The notes under the pieces were generated by a model, which was not told the DNA's origin, made no database searches, and saw only the letters and a list, made by a program, of their open reading frames with translations. The translations under genes and the position numbers were made by a program. Shown here in pieces: positions 1 to 5,948 of a stretch of DNA of 6,255 nucleotides (position 1 is its first letter; each line of letters starts with the position of its first letter). Source of the DNA: an uncultured Ellagibacter sp. (GTDB taxonomy: Bacteria > Actinomycetota > Coriobacteriia > Coriobacteriales > Eggerthellaceae); the NCBI GenBank assembly GCA_934661105.1, contig CAKUIV010000117.1, forward strand, positions 1 to 6,255. The letters run 5' to 3'.

Positions 1-1289
1 GCACCATCGAGCCGCGCCTGCTTCTGTGCGCGCTGCGCGAGGCGTTCGCGGCCGAGGCCCCCGAGGTCAACCTGGCCAACCATCTCGTCGCCGTCACCGA
101 CCCCGGCTCGCAACTCGAACGCCAGGCGCATGAAGAGGGCTGGCTCGCGGTGTTCAACGGAGAGCCCACGGTGGGCGGCCGCTTCTCGGCGCTGTCCGTC
201 TTCGGCCTGCTCCCGGCGGCGCTCGTCGGCATCGACCTCGACTCGTTCATGGCCCACGCCAAAGACGCCGAGGCTCGCTGCAGCGAGGACGCCATCGACA
301 ACCCGGCCGTCAACCTGGCCGCGTTCCTCTACGACAACTACCTGAAGGGCCGCAACAAGTTCTCCTTCCTCACCCCGAAGCGCGGTCGCGTGCTCGGGCT
401 TTGGATCGAGCAGCTCGTCGCGGAATCCCTCGGCAAGGAAGGGCAGGGAATCCTGCCGAACATCGAAGTCGATCCGCTGCTCCTTACTCACGATGCGGGT
501 GACCGCAGCGTCATCATGTACCAGACTAAGACCGACCTGTGGGACGAGCGCAAGAACTTCGAGATGAGCCTTGCCTACGTCGACCAGGCGATTCCGCGCC
601 TCAACTTCAAGATCGATTCGGTCGAAGAGCTCGCCGAGCATTTCGTCATGTGGGAGTACGCCATCGCCATGTGCGGCTACCTCATGAAGGTGTGCCCGTT
701 CGACCAGCCCGACGTCGCCTCCGCCAAGGCCGAGGTGCTCCACATTCTTGAAGAAGGCCAGCCTGCCGCCGATTTCGTGCAGGACTTCATCGACGATGTC
801 CACATGGGCGAAGTCGAGGTGCGCCTTGCGCCGAGCTTCAAGGACTGCACCGACGTGCGCGGCGCCCTGCGCGCCCTGCTCGGCAGCATCCAGCCGGGCG
901 ACTTCTTCGCACTGAACGCGTTTCTGCCCTTCACGGGCGAAGGCCGCCGCGAGGCGCTCGAGGACATCCGCCACGACGTGGCCCAATCGCGCGGCGTCGC
1001 GTCGTGTCTGGAAGTGGGCCCGCGCTACCTGCATTCCACCGGCCAGCTGCAGAAGGGCGGCCCGAACTGCGGCGTGTTCCTGATCCTCTCGGCCGACGAG
1101 CTGAAGGACATCCCGCTTCCGCGCGAGGCGGAAAGCCTCGGCGCGCTCGCGAAGGCGCAGGCGTCGGGCGACTTGCTCACGCTGGCGAGCCGCGGCCGCC
1201 GCTGCGTGTACCTGCACCTGCCCGACAACTCGGGCGTCACGATCCGCGCGCTCGCGCGCGTCGTGCGCGAGGTGCTCGCGGAACTGTAA
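1..1289 (+). CDS. pgi: Glucose-6-phosphate isomerase, Tal-Pgi type (3' part; start outside window)
   Basis: Interconverts glucose-6-phosphate and fructose-6-phosphate in the cytoplasm (glycolysis, gluconeogenesis, link to the pentose phosphate pathway). The frame is open from base 3, giving 428 visible residues and a TAA stop at 1287-1289. The in-frame GTG at 150 is internal, because clear family sequence (TDPGSQLE, base ~97 onward) precedes it. Visible motifs are a phosphoglucose-isomerase signature-like VGGRFSALSVFG (visible residues 57-68) and LHSTGQLQKGGP (343-354), which matches the LHS-x-GQ segment of the family. The tail with GDLLTLASRGRRCVYLHL resembles the isomerase half of bifunctional transaldolase/isomerase proteins rather than E. 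coli Pgi. Whether a transaldolase domain is fused upstream cannot be seen. A strong terminator follows. Family assignment is confident; single-domain versus fused is open. Confidence 0.9.
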   Translation, partial: TIEPRLLLCALREAFAAEAPEVNLANHLVAVTDPGSQLERQAHEEGWLAVFNGEPTVGGRFSALSVFGLLPAALVGIDLDSFMAHAKDAEARCSEDAIDNPAVNLAAFLYDNYLKGRNKFSFLTPKRGRVLGLWIEQLVAESLGKEGQGILPNIEVDPLLLTHDAGDRSVIMYQTKTDLWDERKNFEMSLAYVDQAIPRLNFKIDSVEELAEHFVMWEYAIAMCGYLMKVCPFDQPDVASAKAEVLHILEEGQPAADFVQDFIDDVHMGEVEVRLAPSFKDCTDVRGALRALLGSIQPGDFFALNAFLPFTGEGRREALEDIRHDVAQSRGVASCLEVGPRYLHSTGQLQKGGPNCGVFLILSADELKDIPLPREAESLGALAKAQASGDLLTLASRGRRCVYLHLPDNSGVTIRALARVVREVLAEL

Positions 1290-1312
1290 TCGCTGCGCCT
1301 CATCGTTTTTTC

Positions 1313-1352
1313 AAACGCCCTCCATTCCCGACGAGCGAATGGAGGGCGTTTT
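1313..1352 (+). terminator. Rho-independent terminator of the isomerase gene
   Basis: A perfect 12-bp inverted repeat (CGCCCTCCATTC at 1316-1327, GAATGGAGGGCG at 1337-1348) has a 9-nt loop. AAA at 1313-1315 extends the stem by pairing with TTT, and a TTTT run at 1349-1352 follows directly. It starts 23 nt after the isomerase stop and precedes the hyp genes, so it most likely separates the two transcription units. Confidence 0.9.
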
Positions 1353-1434
1353 GCCACGGCCCCGGTTTCGGGCTTTCGGCGCCAAGGTAGGACGGACTCG
1401 TCGATCGAACATGCGAAGGATGGTTAGGGAAACG
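1353..1434 (+). promoter_or_regulatory. Short leader that should hold the hypFCD promoter
   Basis: These 82 bp lie between the terminator T tract and the chosen hypF start, so a promoter for hypFCD should lie here if the terminator is efficient. A TTGCCA at 1351-1356 overlaps the terminator tail and resembles a -35 box, but no convincing -10 box lies 16-18 nt downstream. A small GC-rich hairpin (about 1359-1373, loop around GTTT) is also visible. I cannot name a regulator site. The promoter is inferred from layout only. Confidence 0.3.
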
Positions 1435-3912
1435 ATGGTCGAAGCGCTCGATATCCAGGTGAAAGGGATCGTGCAAGGGGTGGGGTTCCGCCCCTTCGTC
1501 TATCGTGCGGCGAAACGGTATCTGGTGTGCGGCTGGGTACTCAACGCCGTCGATGGCGTGTTCATCCATGCCGAAGCGGAAAGCAAGCTGCTCGACGAAT
1601 TCGTCCTCGAGCTCTCCGAGCATGCTCCCGCGGCTGCCCAGGTGAAGGAAATCGACCTCAAGGAAGTGCCGCTTCAGGATTGCGATACGTTCGAGATCCG
1701 CTTTTCCGACGAAGGCGATGCCGAAGAAACGACGCTCGTGTCCGCCGACCTCGCTACCTGCGACGACTGTGTTCGCGAGCTCTTTAACCCGAACGATCGC
1801 CGCTATCGCTACCCGTTCATCAACTGCACCAACTGCGGGCCGCGCTTCACCATCTCCGATTCTCTTCCCTACGATCGCGCTCGCACGTCGATGCGCGCTT
1901 TCCCGATGTGCGCGCGTTGCGCCGCGGAATACGCCGATCCCGCCGACCGTCGTTTCCATGCACAGCCCGACGCCTGCTTCGAATGCGGTCCGCACGTGTC
2001 CTATGCCACTTCGGACGAAGAGTGGAAGGTGACCTGGGGAAAGACGCGCGAGGAATCGGATGCCATCTTCGCTCGTGCGGTGGGCATGCTCCTGTCGGGA
2101 GAAATCGTCGCGGTGAAGGGGCTCGGCGGCTTCCATCTCGTGTGCGACGCACGCAACGCCCAGGCGTTGCGCAACTTGCGCGAACGCAAGCATCGCGACA
2201 ACAAGGCGTTCGCGGTCATGATGGCGACGGCGGAGGATGCGCGAGCGGTGTGCGAGGTGAGCCCGGAAGAAGAAAAGGCGCTCGTTTCCCCGCAGCGTCC
2301 GATCGTGCTGCTTCGGAAGAAGGCGTCGGCGCATCTTGCCCCGGGTCTTGCGGACGGTCTTCCCGAGCTCGGCGTCATGCTGCCCTGCACGCCTGTGCAG
2401 CACCTGCTCATCCACGATTTCGCCTGCGCGCTCGAGCAGGCGGGCGTACCCGAGCCGCCGATGCTTGTCATGACGTCGGGAAACCTCCACGACGAGCCCA
2501 TCGTCATCGATGACGCCGAAGCCGTCGAGAAGCTCGGAGGCGTCGCCTGCGCCGTGCTCGGCAACGACCGCGCTATCCTCTCGCGCTACGACGATTCGGT
2601 CGTACGTCTCATCCACGCGGGTAGCGCGGGTGCTGCCGTGCAGGTCATTCGCCGTGCGCGCGGCTTCGCACCGGTTCCCCTTCAGGTTCCGAGCGGCTTC
2701 GAACCGGCAAGTGCGGTGCGGCCGCAGCCGTCTTCCGAAGCCGTCCCTACGCCCGCGCTCCTCGCGGTCGGGCCCGAACAGAAGAGCACGCTTACGTTCG
2801 TGCGCGGCTGCGACGCGTTTTTGTCCCAGCATGTAGGAGACTTGGAAAACGCCGATGTCTTCGATGCGTGGCTTCAGGCGGCGTCGCGCATCGAATCGTT
2901 GTTCAACGTGCGTCCTGCAGCGCTCGTATGCGATTCGCATCCTGAGTACATCTCGTCGAAATGGGCACATGATCAGGCGCGATCGAAGGGCTATCCGCTC
3001 TTGAAGGTGCAGCATCACCACGCGCACATCGCCTCGGTCCTCGGCGAGCACGGCATCGACGGCGCGGTTTGCGGCATTGCGTTCGACGGCACGGGCTTCG
3101 GGACTGACGGCTCGATTTGGGGAGGCGAGGTCCTCATCGCCAACCAGCAGGCATTCGAGCGCTTCGCCAACTTCGCATACGTGCCCATGCCCGGCGGTGC
3201 CGCTGCGGTCAGAAACCCGTTGCGCATGGCGTACGGCGCGCTTTGGGAATTCGACCTGCTCGACCACCCTGCTGCGCAGGAAGCCCTTGCCCGCCTGGGC
3301 GACGGGGCGAAGCTGTGCGACCAGATGATCGAAAAAGGGCTGAACACGCCCATGACCTCGTCGGTGGGACGGCTCTTCGACGCCGCGAGCGCCCTGCTCG
3401 GCGTGTGCGAGCATCCTACCTACGAAGGGGAGGCGGCCATCATGCTCGAGGCGTGCGCCTGGTCGGATGCGTCCGCCGATGCGCCCATGTCCGCCGACGT
3501 TCTCGACGCGCGCTATTCGATCGCCATCACCAAGAACACGGCGTCGGCCCAGTCGACGGCGCAGGACACCTCGGTCGTGCTCTTCGACGCGGCGCCGACG
3601 TTCAAAGCACTGCTCGACGACAAGGCGAACGGCGTGGAGGCTCCCCTTATCGCGCGGCGATTCCATGCGGCGTTCGCCGAGGCCGTGGTGAACGCGGCGA
3701 AGCTCGCTTACAACGTGTACGGAATCACGACGGTGGCGCTTTCGGGCGGCGTGTTCATGAACCGCTTCCTCATCGAACGCGTGCTCGCTTTGCTGGAAAG
3801 CGAGAGGTTCACCGCCGCCATCAACCGCGATTTGCCGCCTAACGACGGATGCATTTCGTACGGCCAGGCTGTGATAGCATGTGCCCAAGACAAGACGAGT
3901 GAAAAGGACTGA
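1435..3912 (+). CDS. hypF: Carbamoyltransferase HypF, NiFe-hydrogenase maturation
   Basis: Uses carbamoyl phosphate and ATP to carbamoylate the C-terminal cysteine of HypE, the first step in making the cyanide ligands of NiFe hydrogenases; cytoplasmic. From ATG 1435 it has 825 residues. Domains in order: an acylphosphatase-like domain with VQGVGFRPF (13-21); two zinc-finger pairs, C109/C112 with C131/C134 and C159/C162 with C181/C184; a YrdC-like domain (about 200-395) with VKGLGGFHL (227-235), MTSGN (346-350) and SRYDDSVVR (383-391); and a Kae1-like carbamoyltransferase domain (about 440-825) with QHHHAHIASV (526-535), FDGTGFGTDG (550-559), LSGGVFMN (769-776) and NDGCISYGQ (803-811). In-frame ATGs at 1339, 1411 and 1420 are less likely: 1339 lies inside the terminator stem, while 1435 has AGGGA at 1426-1430 and starts right before the first domain. 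It is longer than typical HypF (about 750-780), with likely linker insertions near 420-438 and 697-712. First gene of hypFCD. Confidence 0.97.
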   Translation: MVEALDIQVKGIVQGVGFRPFVYRAAKRYLVCGWVLNAVDGVFIHAEAESKLLDEFVLELSEHAPAAAQVKEIDLKEVPLQDCDTFEIRFSDEGDAEETTLVSADLATCDDCVRELFNPNDRRYRYPFINCTNCGPRFTISDSLPYDRARTSMRAFPMCARCAAEYADPADRRFHAQPDACFECGPHVSYATSDEEWKVTWGKTREESDAIFARAVGMLLSGEIVAVKGLGGFHLVCDARNAQALRNLRERKHRDNKAFAVMMATAEDARAVCEVSPEEEKALVSPQRPIVLLRKKASAHLAPGLADGLPELGVMLPCTPVQHLLIHDFACALEQAGVPEPPMLVMTSGNLHDEPIVIDDAEAVEKLGGVACAVLGNDRAILSRYDDSVVRLIHAGSAGAAVQVIRRARGFAPVPLQVPSGFEPASAVRPQPSSEAVPTPALLAVGPEQKSTLTFVRGCDAFLSQHVGDLENADVFDAWLQAASRIESLFNVRPAALVCDSHPEYISSKWAHDQARSKGYPLLKVQHHHAHIASVLGEHGIDGAVCGIAFDGTGFGTDGSIWGGEVLIANQQAFERFANFAYVPMPGGAAAVRNPLRMAYGALWEFDLLDHPAAQEALARLGDGAKLCDQMIEKGLNTPMTSSVGRLFDAASALLGVCEHPTYEGEAAIMLEACAWSDASADAPMSADVLDARYSIAITKNTASAQSTAQDTSVVLFDAAPTFKALLDDKANGVEAPLIARRFHAAFAEAVVNAAKLAYNVYGITTVALSGGVFMNRFLIERVLALLESERFTAAINRDLPPNDGCISYGQAVIACAQDKTSEKD

Positions 3913-3917
3913 GCGCT

Positions 3918-4142
3918 ATGTGTTTGGCAATACCCGCGCTGATCACGGAAAAGAAGGATGGCAATCTCGCGGTGGCCGAGATTCTCGGCGTCACGCGTGA
4001 CGTCGCCCTTGACCTAACCCCCCAGGCGGAAGTGGGGGACTACGTGCTGGTCCACGCCGGCTTCGCCATCGAAATCGTTGACGCTGACTATGCGAAAGAG
4101 TCGATTGAACTGGTGAAACAACTCGAAGAAGTGGCACTATGA
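3918..4142 (+). CDS. hypC: Hydrogenase assembly chaperone HypC/HupF
   Basis: Small 74-residue chaperone. It binds HypD to form the scaffold that carries Fe(CN)2CO, then escorts the iron to the hydrogenase large-subunit precursor. It begins MCLAIP: Cys2, exposed after removal of the first methionine, is the conserved functional cysteine of the family. The central GDYVLVHAGFAIEIVD segment (about 41-56) is the usual conserved strand region. Length is normal for HypC. The start lies 5 nt after the hypF stop, with an AAAGGA ribosome binding site at 3903-3908 inside the end of hypF. Its stop overlaps the hypD start (ATGA), suggesting translational coupling. HypC paralogues such as HybG look alike, but the position between hypF and hypD supports HypC. 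Confidence 0.97.
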   Translation: MCLAIPALITEKKDGNLAVAEILGVTRDVALDLTPQAEVGDYVLVHAGFAIEIVDADYAKESIELVKQLEEVAL

Positions 4143-5242
4143 GCGTGCGGGGGAATGCGGCGGGCATCGATTTCTCCGCCTTCAAGGACCCGAAGCTCGC
4201 GCGTGGCCTGATCGAGACGATCCGCAGGCTCGCCCCTGAGCGCGCCACGCTCATGGAAGTGTGCGGCACCCACACGGTGGCGATCGCGCGCAACGGCATC
4301 CGCGACCTCATGCCGGAGGGGCTGCGCCTCGCATCGGGTCCCGGGTGTCCCGTTTGCGTCACAAGCAACCGCGACATCGACACGGTGATCGCGCTTGCCC
4401 GCATCCCCGAGGTCACCATCACGACCTTCGGCGACATGACGCGTGTTCCCGGTTCGACGTCGAGCCTGCTCGCCGAGCAGGCGCAGGGGCGTGCGGTCGA
4501 AATCGTGTACTCTCCGCTCGACGCGCTCTCGTTCGCGGCTTCGCATCCCGAGCGTCAGGTCGTGTTCGTGGGCGTTGGGTTCGAAACCACGACGCCGCTT
4601 GTCGCCATGGCGATCAAACGCGCGAAGGCCATGGGACTTAAGAATTTCACGGTGTTCGGAGCGCACAAGAACATGCCCGGCGCGCTCGAAATGCTCGTGA
4701 ACGACCCTGAACTCGAGCTCGATGCGCTTATCCTCCCCGGCCATGTAAGCACGATCATCGGGGCCGAGCCGTATCGCTTCCTGGCCGAGAAGTACGGGAT
4801 CCCCGGCGTCATCACGGGATTCGAGCCGGTCGACGTGCTGCAGGGCATCGCCATGCTCGTGCGGCAGCTGCACGAGGGCCGCGCCGACATCGAGATCGCG
4901 TACGCGCGCGGCGTCATGCCTGAAGGCAATCCCACGGCAATCGCCGCCATCGACGAGGTGTTCGAAACCTGCACGGCGACGTGGCGCGGGCTGGGGGACA
5001 TTCCCGGGTCGGGCTACCGCATCCGCGAGGAATACGCCGAGTTCGACGCGTGCCGCCGTTTCCAGCCCGATGTGGAGCCGACGCGCGAGCCGAAAGGCTG
5101 CCGCTGCGGGGATGTGCTCCGCGCGCGCCTTGCGCCGAACGAATGCCCGCTGTTCCGCAAAGTATGCACGCCTGAGAACCCCGTCGGTCCTTGCATGGTG
5201 TCGAGCGAGGGCAGCTGCGCGGCGTACTATCGCTACTACTGA
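4139..5242 (+). CDS. hypD: Hydrogenase formation protein HypD (Fe-S scaffold)
   Basis: Iron-sulfur protein that, with HypC, holds the iron while CN (from HypE) and CO are attached during NiFe-hydrogenase active-site assembly; cytoplasmic. It has 367 residues, the normal family length. Conserved features: EVCGTHT (40-46, Cys42), SGPGCPVCVT (66-75, Cys70 and Cys73, matching the redox/iron-binding cysteine pair of the family), VGVGFETTTP (144-153), FGAHKNMPGAL (173-183), LPGHVSTIIG (199-208) and GVITGFEPVDVLQGI (223-237). The cysteine-rich C-terminus (Cys321, 323, 336, 343, 352, 360) should carry the [4Fe-4S] cluster. All expected key cysteines are present, so the protein looks functional. Its start overlaps the hypC stop by 4 nt. 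hypE, often the next gene, does not follow; a convergent gene does. Confidence 0.97.
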   Translation: MSVRGNAAGIDFSAFKDPKLARGLIETIRRLAPERATLMEVCGTHTVAIARNGIRDLMPEGLRLASGPGCPVCVTSNRDIDTVIALARIPEVTITTFGDMTRVPGSTSSLLAEQAQGRAVEIVYSPLDALSFAASHPERQVVFVGVGFETTTPLVAMAIKRAKAMGLKNFTVFGAHKNMPGALEMLVNDPELELDALILPGHVSTIIGAEPYRFLAEKYGIPGVITGFEPVDVLQGIAMLVRQLHEGRADIEIAYARGVMPEGNPTAIAAIDEVFETCTATWRGLGDIPGSGYRIREEYAEFDACRRFQPDVEPTREPKGCRCGDVLRARLAPNECPLFRKVCTPENPVGPCMVSSEGSCAAYYRYY

Positions 5243-5266
5243 TTGCCCGGCGTCTTTGCACGCAAA

Positions 5267-5309
5267 AACGGGGGCGCGGTCCTTTCTTGCGGAAGGCCGC
5301 GTCCCCGTT
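5267..5309 (-). terminator. Hairpin terminator between convergent hypD and yqeY
   Basis: A long inverted repeat pairs 5267-5279 with 5297-5309 (13 bp including one G-T wobble). After a one-base bulge at 5280, 5281-5284 pairs with 5293-5296; the loop is 8 nt. Read on the minus strand, the stem is followed by a T run (the A run at 5264-5268), the form expected of a rho-independent terminator for yqeY, whose stop is 28 bp away. On the plus strand the stem is followed by CGCGGTTTC, a poor T tract, so termination of the hyp operon here is possible but less certain. Confidence 0.8.
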
Positions 5310-5337
5310 CGCGGTTTCAGAGCTTGTACGGTTGGGC

Positions 5338-5781
5338 CTAAGCCAAGCGACGCCCCAGCTCGGCTGCTGCGGCCGCCTTGTCGAAGTTTCCACCGGTCGC
5401 CTTCGTCAGCGCCCCCATCACCTTGCCCATTTCCTTCTTAGAGGAGGCGCCGGTTTCGGCGAGCGTCTTCTCGATGAGCGCGACGAGTTCGTCTCCCGAA
5501 ACCTGCTTGGGAAGGTAGGACTCCAGGATGGCCACCTGCTCGGTCAGAAGGTCGGTGCGCTCCTGGTTGTTCGCCGCTTTGATGGACCCCTCAAGCGTTT
5601 CCTTCGTTTGCTTGATCGTGCGCTTCAGCATGGCGTCGACGTCGGCGTCGGTGATCTCGCGGCGCTCGTTCACCTCGATGTTCTTGATCTCGCCGTGCAC
5701 CTGGCGAAGGATGGAGACGCGCGGCTTGTCGTGCGCCTTCAACGCGGTTTTGATTTCGTCTTGCAGCTCTTGGTATTTCAT
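5338..5781 (-). CDS. yqeY: GatB/YqeY domain protein
   Basis: A 147-residue, mainly helical cytoplasmic protein of the YqeY family, related to the C-terminal tRNA-binding tail of the GatB subunit of aspartyl/glutamyl-tRNA amidotransferase. The precise role of stand-alone YqeY proteins is not established. Typical features are an N-terminal helix pair with SILRQVHGEIKNIEVNERRE (23-42), an EQVAILESYLPKQVS segment (81-95) and the conserved GASSKKEMGKVMGAL turn (111-125). Length matches the family. The frame stays open upstream to about 6096, but homology begins at MKYQELQ and a GAAGG ribosome binding site sits 4 nt before this ATG (plus-strand 5786-5790), so the start at 5781 is well supported. 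It is convergent with hypD and divergent from the haemolysin III gene, so it is probably monocistronic. Confidence 0.93.
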   Translation of the reverse strand: MKYQELQDEIKTALKAHDKPRVSILRQVHGEIKNIEVNERREITDADVDAMLKRTIKQTKETLEGSIKAANNQERTDLLTEQVAILESYLPKQVSGDELVALIEKTLAETGASSKKEMGKVMGALTKATGGNFDKAAAAAELGRRLA

Positions 5782-5948
5782 GGTTCCTTCTTTCTTTGCT
5801 GCGAAGAGGCTTGATTTCACGGTAGCTATCGTACACGAGTTTGGCCTGTTGTGCGGGCGTTGTTGCGGCTCATCGATGCGTGTGAAGAAGCTGCCGCATC
5901 GTGGGCGGCGTGGCTTCGCCCTTGGGGAAGTGTGATAGAGTAGGCGCC
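5782..5948. promoter_or_regulatory. Divergent intergenic region, yqeY / haemolysin III gene
   Basis: These 167 bp should contain the promoters of both flanking genes. On the minus strand TACGAT (plus-strand 5828-5833) is a possible -10 box for yqeY, about 47 bp upstream of its ATG, but no good -35 box accompanies it. On the plus strand TGTGATAGAGT (5931-5941) is the most -10-like stretch before the ATG at 5949. If used, it would leave almost no leader. An imperfect inverted repeat (5914-5930, CTTC...GAAG) lies just upstream. None of these sites is strong enough to assign a regulator. Confidence 0.35.

Noticed and set aside
1339..1434. hypF start at ATG 1339 (32 extra residues)
   Set aside because: This ATG lies in the right arm of the upstream terminator stem, has no usable ribosome binding site and adds Arg-rich sequence before the normal HypF N-terminus.
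1300..3888. An 862-codon open frame on the minus strand covering all of hypF
   Set aside because: Its codons are exactly in register with those of hypF, so its stops would need TTA, CTA or TCA codons in hypF, which this GC-rich gene avoids. The translation is Arg/His-rich with no recognisable domain, while the plus strand encodes a complete HypF.
4088..4873. A 261-codon minus-strand open frame opposite hypC/hypD
   Set aside because: It is also in codon register with hypD and is explained by the same avoidance of TTA, CTA and TCA. The product is Arg/His-rich and lacks any known motif.
5191..5814. A 207-codon plus-strand open frame opposite yqeY
   Set aside because: It is in register with yqeY codons and overlaps the hypD end and the terminator hairpin. 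The minus strand carries clear YqeY family sequence with a good ribosome binding site.
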